Positions 19,598 to 34,857 are shown, counted from the stretch's first letter. The stretch is 64,000 bases of DNA from Ophiocordyceps camponoti-saundersi (nom. inval.) (GCA_003339415.1 PDHQ01000165.1:1-64000), one strand, 5' to 3'. Made by a program: numbers and translations. The notes: generated by a model not told the origin, from the letters alone.

Positions 19598-22500
19598 TAT
19601 TACGGCCGTAAGATATATTAACTAAATAATAATATTAGCACTATAAATAAAGATTCTAAGCTAAGGAGAAGGGAAAGAAAAGAGGAAAAACTCCCGTAAG
19701 CGAAATCTTAATAAAATATATAAAGGTACGTGCTAGTAAAGATAGGAGAGGGTAAGGGGAAATCTTAGTAAAAGGTTAACTTTATTTCCGGGTAATTTCC
19801 TATTAAGGTTTTCCTAAAGATTTTACGATAAGGTTTCCGAGGTTATATAACTATAGTCGGAAATCCTTAGAAATTACCGTAAAATATCTAAAGGAAATCC
19901 TTATAATTACTAGCGCGTAATACTACCCCTTAATAAAAGTCTTAATATACCTATTAAGATTAGTAACGGCGATTATATAGCTAAGTACCTAGGGAAATAA
20001 TCGTATTATCTTAGTTATTATCCTAATACTTACGATCTATAGCGGTAGCTTTAACTTAGTATTAGAGATTAATAGGCGGATTAGCAGTATCTAGGAAACA
20101 GTTATAAAATTCCTTAAAAGCTATAAGCGTATAACGGAAATTCTTAGCTAGGTATTATATCTTATTTAAATTATAACTATATTAGTAGACTTAATATTCT
20201 AACTAATAACGCTATCTAGTAACTTAAGATTAAAAGATTTACTTAACCTCTTATTTTAATATATTATTAATATTTTCTAGCTTAGTAGGAGGTATCTCCT
20301 ACCTTAATAGCGGATTTATAGCGGCTTTCTAAAAATAGTTAATATAAAATAAGTTTATTATCTAATAGCTATTTAATAAGTTAAGGATATAGCTATAGCC
20401 TTATTCCTTAATAACCGTAAAAAGTTTTAATTATTATATATTTAAGTATATTATAAATATAGTTATAAAAAAGCCTTTATAGCTAAGGAATACCTTATCG
20501 CTAATTATAAAGTTTACCGGGCGACGCTTCCTATTTACTTATATTTCCTACTTATAGCGCGCTTTCTCGGTAGCGGCTCGAGCTTACTATTATATTTCCT
20601 ACGCGTAGGCGATAAGTTTATAAACTATAGCGATTAGGCCTAAGGTAATTAAGGGATCTAAGAGACTAGCTATTAAGAGGGGGTTCCGTATATCCTTACT
20701 AAGAGCGATTATAAGTAGTATTATACTAATCGAAGCGTGCTACGAGGAGTTATACGCGAAGTTTAGCGCGGGAAGAAAAGTACTTTAATTATCTTAACGT
20801 TTATTCGTATAAAATTATAGCCTTTAGTTTAAGTACTAATTAGTTATTTTTATATTTTCTTATATTTATAAATATAAGGTATTATTATAATAATACTTAA
20901 TATTAGTTAACTAATTAATTTTATTAAGAAATCCTAAAACGAATAAGCTAGCGTTATTAGTAATTTATATATCTAATATACTAAAAAAATAATAAAGGTA
21001 TTAGAAATAATATCTAGTAAGTACCTTTATTATATTATTTTTCTTACTTAGTAACGTAGCGATAATCTAGCTTAGCTTATAAATAAAAGTTTAAATATAA
21101 TTATACCTAAAGCGGTTTTCTAATATAGCTTTTTTATTATAAGCTATATACTCTTATATAAAAGTTAGAATAAGTAAAAAGTATAATAAGCTTAAGGTTT
21201 TATCTTATAGCGTTTTATTTCTCTAATACTTATAATAATTATAAATATATCGATAAATATCTTACTTTATTCTAAGCTAATAGTAATCTTACTAGAATAT
21301 CTAAGTAATTTTATTTTAGCTACTATAAGTAAAAATAGCTAGCTTATATATATTCCGAATTAAGGTAATACGAAAAAAAAGCCTTTTCTAACTATCCTAT
21401 TCGGGAATAATTAGGAGGTTATTATAGAATCTAAGATCCTAGCTTATATTCTCCTCTTAGATTAATTATACTAACTCCGCTCCTAATAGGGTAAAGTTTT
21501 CTCTAAGGCGGATTAAGGTAATTATAGAGGTTAGGGTTAAGATTTCGAATTTAAAGCTTTTTAGAGGAATTATTATAAGCGTCTTTTCCTCTTTCTTATA
21601 AGCTTTTATAATTAGAAGCTTAGCTATTTTACGTAAAAAGGTATTAATAGCTATATTTAAATAGCTAAGTTAATATAAGAAATAAATATTAAACTAAGTA
21701 AGGAAATCGGATTATTAAACTTAGTAGATAAAAAATAATCTTTTTATTATAAAGTAAATTAAGGCCTTATAGTTTATAATTATATTAAACTTTTAACTAA
21801 GTAATTCTAAGTAAAAATACTTAAGGCTTTATATAATAATAAGAAATTCGTAATTTTAAATTAGGTATATATATTTAGCTAAGTTTATCGTTTTTAAGAA
21901 AAAGCCTATTAGCTTTTACGCTTAGTTATCTTACTATTATTTAAATATATTAGCGGTAGCGTTTTAAGAGGCGTTAATTTTAAGCTAGGTTAGGAGTTTA
22001 AGATAAAAGAAAGCGAGTATCGGGGCTTATATAGCTAGTTTCTTTATTTTATTAAAAGCTTTTTTTTATTCTAATCTAAGCTTAAAAATAATATCCTTTT
22101 TTAAGAGATAGTTTAGGAGTTCCGCGGTAATATTAATATAATAATAGAAAATCTAAATAAAATTATATAATCTTATAAATAAATAAATAGCTTTATAATT
22201 TTAGAGATTTTCGAATTTTTAGTCTTAAATCGCTTATACCTTATAAGTATTTACGCTTATTTTTTAGCTTATATATAATATTATATTAAGGTAGTTAATT
22301 TAAGTAATATTAAACTTTAATTTCCGGATATCCCCTTATAAGTTTGCTTAGTATAAGCGCTAGATTATTTTTTAGTATTTTTTTTAATATTCCTTTTCTT
22401 CGCTATTTAAGTAAATTAATATATTATTAGCGTACGTACTCGTATAGTAATTAAAGAGATTATAAAGTTAAGCGTTAATAAAGTTCTAAAATTATATAAG

Positions 22501-25500
22501 CTTTACCTTAAGGCTAAATAGAAAAATAAACTAATAGAATATACTAAATTTTATACGGAAAGCCGTAAGGTATTTAGAATTAGGGTTAAGATAGAGATAG
22601 TAAAATGCTTAAATAATATCGATTTTTAAAAACTATTTCGCCTCCCGATAGCTAAATATAATACTTTTTAAAAAGGGAGCGGGTAAAATTTAACTTTTTA
22701 AGTAATTATTTATCTATTAGTAGTTAATATAGAAATATTAAGCTATTAAGTATAGCTTCGGGGCGAAAAGAATAAAGGTAGCGTAAAGGCTAGTATTTAG
22801 TTTAATAAAACTAATTTTAAGTAAATAGTTAACGGTCTTCTTTTTTAAAAGTAAGTATTTTACTAGCGTCTTATAAGAAGGAGGTCTTACTAAGTTTAAG
22901 GGCTTTTTAAATTCTAAAATTATATTATAGCTAGGCTAGGAATAAGCTAAAATATAAGCTTCTTTCTTATTAAAGAATTTTTTAAGGTATATAAAAGCTA
23001 GAGGGATTATATTACGTACGTAAGTAATATATTTAAGTTTTTTACTTTAAGGGAATAAGATTTCCTATCTTATATATATACGGCTAGCTAAGCTTAGCTT
23101 TATAATTATAATTAAGTTATTATTATTATTTTCTAATTTTATAAGTATCGTAAATATTAACGGGGTTATTTTTTCCTATTATAAATAGCGAGGGTTTTAC
23201 TAAACCTAAAAGATAAGTTACTCTTTTAAAATATCTTTATCTATATTATTAGTATTTTAATTATCCTTAGTAAAAGTTTAAGCTAGCTTTTTTTCCTTTA
23301 CGGGCTATATAAAATCTTTTTTCTTTTATAAGCGTTAGAGGATCCGATATTTACGCTTATCTTAATAAAAAAGGCGGTTCTAGCGCTTAGTATCCGCTTA
23401 GATAGCTAAGTTTAGATTTCCGTTAAAAAGGGCTTCTTAAATAATAAGATCGAGGGCGAGTATTTAGTAAAAGCGGGTAAGTTATTTAGCTAAATTAATT
23501 TCCGGGCCGCGTAGTTAAGTAATAACTTTTTCTTAGCTATTTAAAATAAGCTAATAAAAAGATCCTAAGCGTAGTTAATTACTTAGCAAATTTCCTATAG
23601 AAAATACTATCCGTTAATTACTAAGGTAATAATTAGGTGCTTATAAACTAAGCTAGCCTAATAGCCTTAAAAATTAATAAGGGGGATAGGACGGATAGGG
23701 ATAAGCTTAGCGTTTAGGCGCTTTATTACTTATTTCGCGAAATAATAACTAACTAGGAAACGGGCGTCTATTCTAATATTATATAAAGTAAAGGTATAAA
23801 AAGCTATATTATTAATTTAAACTTAACTATTAATAGTAAATAACTCTCCTATTTTCTATCTTACGCGTAATACTTTTAAGACTATTAAGAAGTTTTATAA
23901 TAATTTTACTTTTTTCCTAAATTAAAGTTACCTAATTAAATAAAATTAGGTAAAGGCGTTTAAACTTTATAAACTCTCCTTATTTTTTATTAGTTAAGGT
24001 AGTCCTTAGCTATATAGCTTTTCTTTTTATAAATAAAATAAGTACTATTTTTCTAGTAAACTTTCTTTTTACTTTTACTAAGAGCCTAGCCCTTTTAGCG
24101 AAAAGTTATAGTTATAATCTTCTTTTATATTTCCAGAGTAACCTTTTTATTTACTTAGCTTTTATAGGAAAACTCCTAATAAGTTAACTCCTTTTTCTAA
24201 TAAAATATAGCGTTTTTTATATATTCGTAAAATTTCTTATATATTATATATAAATCTTTAGCCTTTATAAGAAAGCTTAGGTTAAGATTAGTAGATAGAT
24301 AATCTTAAAATATATACTTAATCTAAGCTAAGGGAACTTAAGTTTTAGCTATAAAATAATTAAATTCCGTAAGGAACTCCTAAATTTCCTACTTACTTAT
24401 TAATAAGAAGTTTAGTTTATAAAGTTAGTCTGTAGCTTCGGTAAATTTATTAGGATTTCTATAAATAAACTCTAAATATTAGACTATCTTAGCTAATTTA
24501 AAAAAGGGGCGTTCCTTTAAGTTATATTAAATTTCTAAGAGTTTATAAGCTTTCCTTTCTAATACGCGGAATAATATACTTATCCGGTTTTACTTATTTC
24601 GAAAAGTTATCTTATCGGACTTTATTTTATTTTTTAGGTTTATAAGGAAAGTACTAAAATCCTCTTTTTTACCTAAAAACTTACTTACCTCCTTATAGCG
24701 AATTTTCGTAAAATTAAAATAAGAGAGGTTTAGCTATCTTACTAGGGCTATTAGCGTAAAAGTATCCTAAGCGGCTTTTCCGGTTAGGATAAATATCTTT
24801 TTATTTATATTAAATATAATTAATATTTCTCGATAAGTTTTTTCCGCGTTTAGGTTTTAGTTTTTCTAAGTTAACTAACCTTAAAGTTTTATAACTTATA
24901 CTTATAATTACGCTATCTTTATATATTATTTTTATAATATAGTTATATTAGTAATATTTTAAGAAAAGGTAGCTATTATTATAGTTTAGTTTTCGCTAAT
25001 ATCTTATTCTATTATAAGGTTAGGCGTCTCCGAAGTAAGTCTCCTTAATTACTTAAGAATTTAATTAAGGGCTCCGGATATATATCTTAAAGCTAGTTAT
25101 AATCTAAGTTTTAGTTATATAGAAGTTTTTTTCTATCCTATACGGGGATATAAAAATAAGGTATAGGTTTCTTAATCGCTTACTAGCGAAGTTAAGCTTA
25201 GAATAATATTACGGCCGTAAGATATATTAACTAAATAATAGTATTAGTATTATAAATAAAAATTCTAAGCTAAGGAGAAGGGAAAGAAAAGAGGAAAAAC
25301 TCCTATAGGCGAAATCTTAGTAAAATATATAAAAGTACGTGCTAATAGAGATAGGAGAGGGTAAGGGGAAATCTTAGTAAAAAGTCGACTTTATTTCTAG
25401 GTAATTTCCTACTAAGGTTTTCCTAAGGATTTTATAATAAGGTTTCCGAGGTTATATAACTATAGTTAGAAATCCTCGGAAATTACTATAAAATATCTAA

Positions 25501-25531
25501 GGGAAATCCTTATAATTATTAGCGCGTAATA
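19598..25531 (-). mobile_element. B: Ty3/Gypsy LTR retrotransposon nested in A
   Basis: LTRs of exactly 325 bp at 19598-19922 and 25207-25531 begin TATTACGGCCGTAAG and end GCGCGTAATA. They are flanked by the 5-bp duplication TTAGA (19593-19597 and 25532-25536). Length is 5,934 bp, usual for fungal Gypsy elements. Reverse transcriptase is on the minus strand around 22400-22560: the frame reads F*NFINA, then TYANNILIYLNSE, the RIP-altered form of FQ.FIN and YADDILIYS. Many stop codons show it is dead. The orientation puts gag near 24-25 kb and integrase near 20-21 kb. It inserted into A after A was in place. Confidence 0.92.
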
Positions 25532-28500
25532 TTAGATAAGGGTAAAAAAAATAAAATAAAGGAAAAGGAAAAAGCGGATAAGTTATATAACCTAAGCTAG
25601 TTATTAGACCGAAGCTTTAATATATAGTTAGTATAAGTTCGTAAATATAAGGGTTAATAATACTATATTAGGGCTAGCTTTAATATAAGCGTTTACCGGA
25701 TTATTTTTACTATCTATTTAGTAGATTTTAGAAATTTCTTTATATTTATATAATTTATAAATAGCTATAATATTTATTATAAGCTATTTTTCTATTATTA
25801 AGCTAAGCTAAATAAGGTAGTTATATAGCGATTATAAATCGGTATAAAGGATTAGGGGTATTAGAGAGGAGCTAAGAGATTATACGATATTTTAAATTAT
25901 TATATATAATATAAGACTAAGATTAACGCTATTAACTATATTATAAAGTTTACTTATAAGGACGCTTCTTATAACCCGTTTACACTTTATAGAGGTTTAA
26001 TATAAGATATTACCTTATATAACGAATAAGTCTTCGGACTAGTCTTTTTTATAAGATAAGTTAAAAGGAATAAAGCGTAGTCTCCGGGAAGCGTTATTAA
26101 TCTATTACTAAATTCTCTTATTTAAATTTATAATATCTTATAGGGACGGGTTTATTACTTAAGCGGCGATAGTAAGGTTATACGAAGCCTCTAATTAGTA
26201 AACTAAAGTAATATAGGCCCCGCGGGCGCGCTAGCTAATAAAGTCCTATAAAGCGGACTTACTAGCGGGGTTAATAAGCTAAAAGCTAGAAGCCTAGCCT
26301 TTTTACGTAAAAATAATATTATACGAATCTTATATTATACGGCTACTATTAAAGTTAATAGAGGCGCTATTTATAAGAAAGGTTTTTAATTTTATATAAA
26401 ACTAAGCTTTCGCTAGCTTAGTTTCCTTAAGTTAGGAGAAGTAAAGGGAGGCGAAGGAGAATATATTATCTATTTATAATTTAATAATACTAAATATAAT
26501 AAGTCTAGCCGTAATATATAAAAGATAGGGGTCGTATAATAACGGAGTTATACTAAGTTTCGTATAGTAATATTAGTAATAAGTTTTAAACTAATAAAGC
26601 TTTAACTTCGCGAGTTTATAAAAGGGTTTTTAGATATATAGAAAGGTATATAGGGGATATTAGTCTTATAGCTTTTTCGGTAGGTAAGCGTAAATTATAT
26701 AACTTAATAGATTAGAGGACTACGTATATACTTATATAATATCTTATAGCTCCCCCTATATATTATACGATTATATTAGGGTAAGTTTAAGGGTAAGAAG
26801 AAAGCGCTATAATATATATAGAATTATAGGTAATTACGTAAGTATTTCTTCCTTACTATTATCGCCGTACCCTTAAACGATAAGCTAGGATTTCTTATAA
26901 AGTTTATTATTTAGATTTTTTACCTTTTATATAAGACGCGTTTTAAAAATATATATATTAAGGTTTAATATAAGGTTATATTATACGAATATAAAAACTT
27001 TTTAGGCGGATAAGGTATTAATTTTATCGTAGTTAGAAGCCTTAAAAAGTATCCCTAAGGTTATAATAATCCCTTATTAACGGAATTATATAATTAAGGT
27101 ATAGATTATAGTTATCCTTCTCCTTTATAGTAATAAACTAGGAGGGAAAAGCTTCGTATAATATCTTATTTTTAGGTATTATAATTAGGATTTTAAAATA
27201 GACTTTCTTTATCGTAGTCTAAGGAAAAGGGGGATAGAGATAAGGTTTAACTTATATTATATAAAAACGTATTAGTTTAGAGGGAAAGTTAAGGATAATA
27301 TCTTAGCTATTAAAGCTTAAAATATAAAAAGGGCCTTACTACTTATCCTTTTCTCGCTAGATAAGGACCTCGCTTTAAAAAAGAAAGGATAAAATATCGT
27401 ATAAGTTAGGGCTATTTCTTATATATAATACTTATAAAATATCCGCTTAAGCTTTAAGTTTCTATATTTATTTTATTACTTATTAAATTATATAAGCGTA
27501 AATAGTAATATTTAAAGCTAATAGTAAGTTATATAAAATATAGAGGTAAGCGCTAAAAATAAAGAGGGTAGGAATAAGGCTATTAGGGCTAGCAGTATCG
27601 TTTATAGCTTTTATAGCTATTTATAAGATCGTAATATCGTTAGTTTTTAAATTAATTTCTTATTAAAATATATTATACGCTCGTTAAAGGGGGGCGTAGT
27701 TATATTTAACCTTACTTATAGCTTAATATACCTTTATAAGTACTTTTTTATAAGATAATTTCGAGGAGTTTAGCGTTTATATAAAACTCCTTTAAGGTAA
27801 AGTTTATACTAGCGTTATAGGAAATAATATTAAGTAAGCTCTAGTAAGTATAAATCTAATATCGATAAAGGGCGTTTTATATATTTATAACTAATATATT
27901 TTATACGAAATATATAGCTTAGAATAAGATAGCTTCGTTAATAATATATAGGACTAGCTTACCGCTAAGGTAAAAAATATCGACGATAAGAGAATAGTTA
28001 AAATTATAGTTATCTTTAATAGAGAACTTAAACTAATATAGTTTAGTATTATACGATTAATATTAGTAGTAAAAATATCGAATTAAGTTAAGGGCTACTA
28101 GTAAGATATTAGAAAAGCCGGCCTTCCGAAAGAGATTATAAAAGTATTATATATATAAGTAGCCGAAATAGCGGTATAATTAGCGTAGTTTATATTCTAT
28201 ATAATATAACGCTAATTCTTATTATAAAATATTAAAAAAAGGATATCCCTATTTCTATATAATAAGGACTATAATACTATTATATTAGATAATAATATCT
28301 TATATATTATTATAGAAAGTATAAAAGCGGTTAGTATCTTTAAGGTAAAAAAGGAAAGGGGTAAAAGTATCGAGGATATAATAAAGGACCTTACTAAGCG
28401 GGTTTCGTACGATAATAATACCGATTAGTTTTATAAATTCCGAGAAGCTAAAATAGATAGCGTTATTAGTAAGGGTTTAATTAATTATTATATAAGGGTA

Positions 28501-31074
28501 TTCTTAAATATAGGCTTCCGCTTATAGCTTTCTAATAGTTAAAATTTTAGTAGCTCCTATATACTAAAGCTTACCTTAATATATTATATAATATATATTT
28601 AAGAGGAGGAACTATTTTATAAGGGTAGTAAGGGCCTTAGTATTATAAATATTATCGCTTATAAGACGGTATATATAGGCGGTAGTAATAAAAAAGGAGA
28701 TTATAGTTTCCTTATTTATAATATTTTCGTTATCTTCGGAATCTTTATTATATAACTAAAGGAACTAGGAATTTTATTTATTAAAGCTTTTATATAAAAG
28801 GAGGAAAGCGTTAAACTCCTTATCCGTAAGGGGTTATTAGTTAGTTTTTTTATAGCTTATTAGGTATTATTTCCTAACTTATTTAATATCGTTTAAGCTA
28901 TAGTTAGTTAACTAGTAACTTTCCTTTTTATAGATAAAATATTTACGTATTATATAAGGGATAAAGCGGCGTTATTATAAAGGTTTATTACGTTATATAG
29001 AAGTAAATCTATAAGGACGGAAAGATAGTTAAGGAAAAAAATATCCTATAATCGTACGAAGCTTTATATAGTCCGTATAATAATAGTTAGTAAAAAACTA
29101 GTTTATACCTCGATCGGTAGCGATAATAAGGGAAGAATATAGTTAGTTAATAAAAGATTTATATAAAATATCTTAGAATATTATAGCTAGTTCGAGTTCC
29201 GAGATACCTTTATAAGCTTATATAACTATTATAAGAAGTTACTTTTCCCCCTAATAGTTTATACTTAAAGCTTATTAGATTAGTTAAAATTTATTAAGGA
29301 GGGTATTAAAGGTATCTATTATAGTCTTATTAAGTTATTCGCGTTATATAATATTAAATAAAAGTATAGTTTAGTTTATCTAATATAAAAAATAATTTAT
29401 ATAAGTATTAAAATACGTATTTAAAAGATTATAAATTTTATCTTATTATTTATCTATACCGATAAAGTATAGGAAATAGTCCTAGGCCTTATCTAATAAG
29501 ATATCCGGAAAAATAGCGTAATACTAATTTTTCGTAATATTAATTTTTAAGTAATAGTTAATAAAAATCCGGGCCTTATTAATTAGTATATCGTATAGCT
29601 TTCCGGTATAGTTCTAATCTTTTCGCTATCTTTTAAGGAAAGCGGTAACCTTATCTAGAGAGATCGGTCCGTTCTTAACTTAATATATTAGTAATAGCGA
29701 ATAGACTTATACGATACTTATTAAAAATCGAGGGATATTTAGGATAGTTAGGATTAATATTACCGAGGTAAGGTATAATAGTGCTAACTTATTATAATCT
29801 ATTATCTATAATATTTAAGTTATATAAATCTAAGATTATTACGGTTATAGTATAATATTCTAAGGGGGCTATGCTAAGATAGTAGCTAAGACTATCCTTA
29901 ATTTATAAAGCTATATAGGAGTTATATTTAATATTATATAATTATATAATATTAGTCTTAAGGGGTTAGAGGTAATATACCTTATTATAAGTTATAGCGG
30001 TAAGCTAAGGGTTATTTTATAAATAAGAATAGGGGTTATAAGTAGTCTCATAAAGCGTTAGATAAGTATTCTATTTTTAAAAAGAGGGATATATTATATA
30101 ATAATAAGTTAAGTTAGTTTTTTAAGGAATATATAGTAAACGTAACTAAGTTAGTAATAGGTTTAGCTCTTAAGTTCCGATTAGATTATACGAAGAAGGT
30201 TTTCCTTATAAAGGTTAAAGTATATAATATCGTATATTTATCGTATAATAAATATAGTTAATTTGATTCTTTTAGGTACTTATATAAGGTTTAGTTATAT
30301 ATCTTAATACGTAAAGTTTATACTCTAAGTTTAAATATAGTAAGATAATATACTTCCTTCTATTATCTTATCGTATAATATAAGGGAGTTATCGCTTATA
30401 GTTTATTTATAGTATTTATCGTAGGATTCGTTATCTTAAAAAGTTAAAGCTATATTATTATTATATACGTTTTTAGAACGCTATTAAAGTAATATCGTAT
30501 AACTAATAAAAGTACCGGGTAAATATAGCTCTTCGGTTAAAACTTTAATATTAGTACGTATCGTATATTACTTTAATCTTTTAATTTTAGTAATAGTACC
30601 GGGCTAATATAGCTTTTTAGTTAGAACTTACTATTAGAAAAAGGGTGAAAGTACGAGTATTAAACGACGGCGGGCATAGGGGCTCTTCGGAGTCGTATAA
30701 CGATTATCTCTTTACTTTAGCTAATCTATAGTTAACTAATAATAACTAATATAACTACTAATTAGTATTAAGTAGTCTTTTATATATATATATATAATAG
30801 TAAAGAAAATAAAGGTAACTTAAATTATTATATAATTAAGATAGATATCTTTCCTACTTCGTACGAGGAAGGACGGCTATATAGCTAGTTAATATTCTAC
30901 CTCCTATACCTCCTTATCTATTATAAGATATCTCCTAGCTTTTAAGTTATACGAGTTATAACTTAGGTGTTAATATATAAGTTATTATAAGCTCCTATTA
31001 TATCTAAGGTATCTTTTATATATATATTATATAGTAGATATAAAGGGGTATAAGATAATAATACTAATAATATT

Positions 31075-34000
31075 AATACCTTTATTATTAAATAATATAA
31101 AAGTATTATAAGCTTTATTATTAAGCGCTTTAAGCTTATTAAATAATATATAAAAGCTACTTTTTATATTATTTTTAGCTTTAAAAGGTAAGATTATAAT
31201 TTTTAAGTTAGATAGATATAATATATAGATAAATTTAGTATATTAAATATATTATAAAAGCTTAGTAAGGCTATTTATAACTATATTAGCTATATTAATA
31301 TATTAAATTATAAAAAATTACTTTTTTAAGTAATTAATAACTTATTTATATTATATATTAATATACCTTATATAAGCTATTTTAAACTTATTAAAAATAA
31401 TAGCTTTAATATTAAAGCTATTAATAAATATAATTATAAATATTTATTATTATAATAGCTTTAAATTCTTAAGAATCTTATTTATCTAAATTAAACTTAT
31501 ATTTATAAGCGTTAAATAAATAAATTTAGCTATTATTAATAATAATATTATAAGCGTTTACTATTTTAATTTCTAATATATAAAGCTTATACTAATAAAA
31601 ATAATATATTTAGCTATAACTATCTTATATATAAATTACTTATAAAGGAGGTATTTATAAAAATATAAAGCTTTAAATTTTAAAAGCTATAAGTATTTTT
31701 AAGTATAAGGCTTAGGCTTTTTATACCTTAAAAATATTATATTAAATTCTTTTATATAAGAAGGTATAAAGCGGTTAAGTTAAGGTTACTTTTATATAAC
31801 TTACTATTTATAAAGGCTAAATTAAGCTTTATATTATTAAAAAGGTAATTTATATTACTTATCTTCTTTAGCTACTTTTTTTAAAATATTATAAGCAGCT
31901 ATATTTTTTAATTAGTAAGTATTTTAACTTTAAATAGCTAAAATATTTATATAATATTTATAATATTATCGCTAAATAATTTAAATATTTTAATAATATA
32001 TTTCTCTTAATATATATAAATTATATATATAATATAATTCTTATAAAATTATAAGCTTAAGAAAATAATAAATTTACTTAAATTATATAAATTTTATAAT
32101 TTTTTTTAAAATACCTTTTCCCTTATCTATAAAAATAGCTATAAGCGCTATAATTATAATATTATTAATATAAAAGAGTATAATAAATCCCTTAAAATAA
32201 GTATAAATATAAAACTTAAATTTAAATTATTATTATTTATAATATTTAAAAGCTTTACTTATATATATAAACTATATTATAGGCGATAACTTAAGGCTAT
32301 ATAAAGCTTAATTAAGCTTATAAACTTAATTTATATTATTTTCGAAAAAATATAGCTAATTAATAAAAAATTCCTCTTAATAAGGGGTATTAATAAATAT
32401 ATTAATAATATTAAATTATTACTATTTAAGATTTTAAAAAGCTATAATTAATAAGAATATTTAAATAGAAAAAAAATATATTATAGTAATATAAAAATTC
32501 TTAATAAAATATAAAGCTTTTTTTTATCTTTTTATATATATTAATATATTTTAATAATTATAGCTTTATTCTTAAGCGTTTTTATTATAAATATTTATTT
32601 ACTAAGTAAAACTTATTTACTAATAAGTTAATTAATAAGATTTTAAGTTTATTTATTATATAAGGCTTTAATCTTTATATTTATTATTAGGCGCTAAAAG
32701 GAGAGGTAATTAGATTACTTTTATATATTTTATTAGCTTTTAAGCGTTAATAATATTAAAATATTAAATACGGCGTTAATTAAGAGGATAAAGTTAGGAA
32801 TCTTTACCTCTTTTTTATTAATATTTTTAAAGATAGTATAAGTAATAAAATTAGCTATAATAGCTATTATAAAATAGGTTTTTTAATTAATAATAAATAC
32901 TATAATTTTAATTTTTAGCTTTATTTATAAAAAAGCTTTTTTATTAGCTAAATTATTAAATTAAGCGTTAAGCGTTTAATTAAGTATAAAGAATTATATT
33001 ATATTTAAAAATATAGTAAGCTTTTTAAATTAAAAAAAGCTTATAGTTTTATTACTTAAATTAAGTATATTATTTATATTTTAGCTTTTAGTAAGCTTAT
33101 TAAAGCTTTAATTATTAAGATAATTATAATTTTTATTATTATTATTAGTTTTATTAAGCTTAAATTTAAAAAATTTATCTTTATTAAGTTATTTTTCTTA
33201 ATTTTTTTTAATTTTAAATTTAATAATATATTTAATTATTTAATTAAAGTTTAAATTAGCTAGATTATAAAATCTAATATCTTAAGCTTTAATAATCTTA
33301 TTTTTATTAAGTAAATAAATCTTATTAATATATTTATAAAAGCTTCTTATATTAATAAAGCGCCTTTTTTTAGTATAAGGGGCTATTTTAACGCTTTAAA
33401 TCTAATATTAAAAAGGGATAATAATATATATCTTATATTTTTAAAATTATATATATTTAATTAAATATTTATAAGGTATATAAATTATAGCTATTATTAT
33501 TTTAATAAAGCTTTAATTTTTTAAATTAGCTAATAATAGTAATATATTTTATATATAAGCGCTTATATTTATAAAAAATAGCTATAGCTTCTTAAGAAGC
33601 TTAATCTTAATATATATAGCGTATATAATATTTATAAAAATATAGCTAGTATATTTAGCTTAGCTATTTTAAGTAAATATATAAAATATATAAATTTAAA
33701 AAATAAAGCTTTTATTAGTAGCCTAAGCTTTAATCTTATATTATATAAATTTAAAAGTATTATTAAAGCTTATTACTTATATATAATAACTACTTATAAT
33801 AATATTAATATTATATTTTTTCGCTTTAAGTTATTTAAAAGCTTTATTATAAGTTTTAATAAATAAAACTTAATAATAATTTATATAAATATTAATATTA
33901 TATAATATATAATAATAACTTTTATAAATAATTAGTATATATTAAATAAAATTTTAAAATATATATTATAAGAAGCTTATAAGGAAAATAGCTAAGTTTT

Positions 34001-34857
34001 TACTAATTATAATATTTATTTTCTTTAATTAATATATATAATAATAAAATAACTTAAAGATATTTTTCTTATTAATTATAAGGCTAGATTTATAGTAAGC
34101 TTTAAAAACTTTATTTTTACTTATATAGCTAAGGTAATAATATATTATAATAAAGTTAATTTTTCGTTATTTAAATAAATAAAGTAATTATTATAAAAAG
34201 CTTTAAAATTTTAGCGCTTATAATATTAATAACGCCTCTTATCTAAAAGAAGTAATAAATAATATAGCCTTATTATTAAAAATATATTCTTTTACTATTA
34301 ATATAGATTTTTTTCTTATTAAGTTAATTAGCAGAGATAAGATTAACTAAGATATTTATATTATAAAATATCTTTTTAAAAATAATTAAATAATTATTAA
34401 AAGCTATAATTATAACGCTACCTTAGCTATAATAAAATAAAAGCTTATTATTTAACGCTATAAAATATTAAAAGCTATTAAATTTTTTATATTAATTAAA
34501 TTATCCTTTATTATTAAAAAAATATAAAATATAGCTAATATTAATAATTATAATATTTAATAAAATAAAATTATCGCGATTTTTAAAAATAATATTAATA
34601 ATATAAGCTATAATATTTTTCCTTATTAATATTATATTTATATTATTACTTATAAAACTTATATTATTATTTTTATATTACTTAAGAGTAAATAATAGCT
34701 AAAGCTTAAAGTAAAAAACCTAATATTATTTTTTTAAATAAATAAAGCTTTTTAGTTAAATATTATAGCTATAATAAAAAAAGTTATAATTTTATTTATT
34801 ATATTTATATATTTTAATATATAAAATATAATATATATTTTTATTAATAATAATAGC
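31075..34857. repeat. Older element O, largest remnant (3.8 kb)
   Basis: AT-rich sequence between the target duplications of A and C, with even fewer G/C than the other elements. Frames with suppressed stops exist (for example plus strand about 34000-34800), but I could not assign RT, integrase or transposase. It is the main piece of the oldest insertion in the block, and its stronger decay fits greater age. Confidence 0.5.

Larger units (their letters stand above)
17880..31069 (+). mobile_element. A: LTR-bounded element, family unresolved, split by nested element B
   Basis: Direct repeats of exactly 304 bp at 17880-18183 and 30766-31069 are flanked by the 5-bp duplication ATATT (17875-17879 and 31070-31074). 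Ends read TATTAAG..ACTAATA. Element B sits inside; without it A is about 7.25 kb. On the plus strand a promoter-like stretch (TATAAAAA at about 18598, then a long C/T tract) is followed by sequence that, across the B insertion point, reads as one long frame broken only by TAA/TAG (about 25534 to 27500 and perhaps further). That frame does not look like gag, RT or integrase to me, and no YxDD-like motif was found by eye. It may be a gene-carrying or non-autonomous LTR element; the plus orientation is inferred from this frame. Confidence 0.8.
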
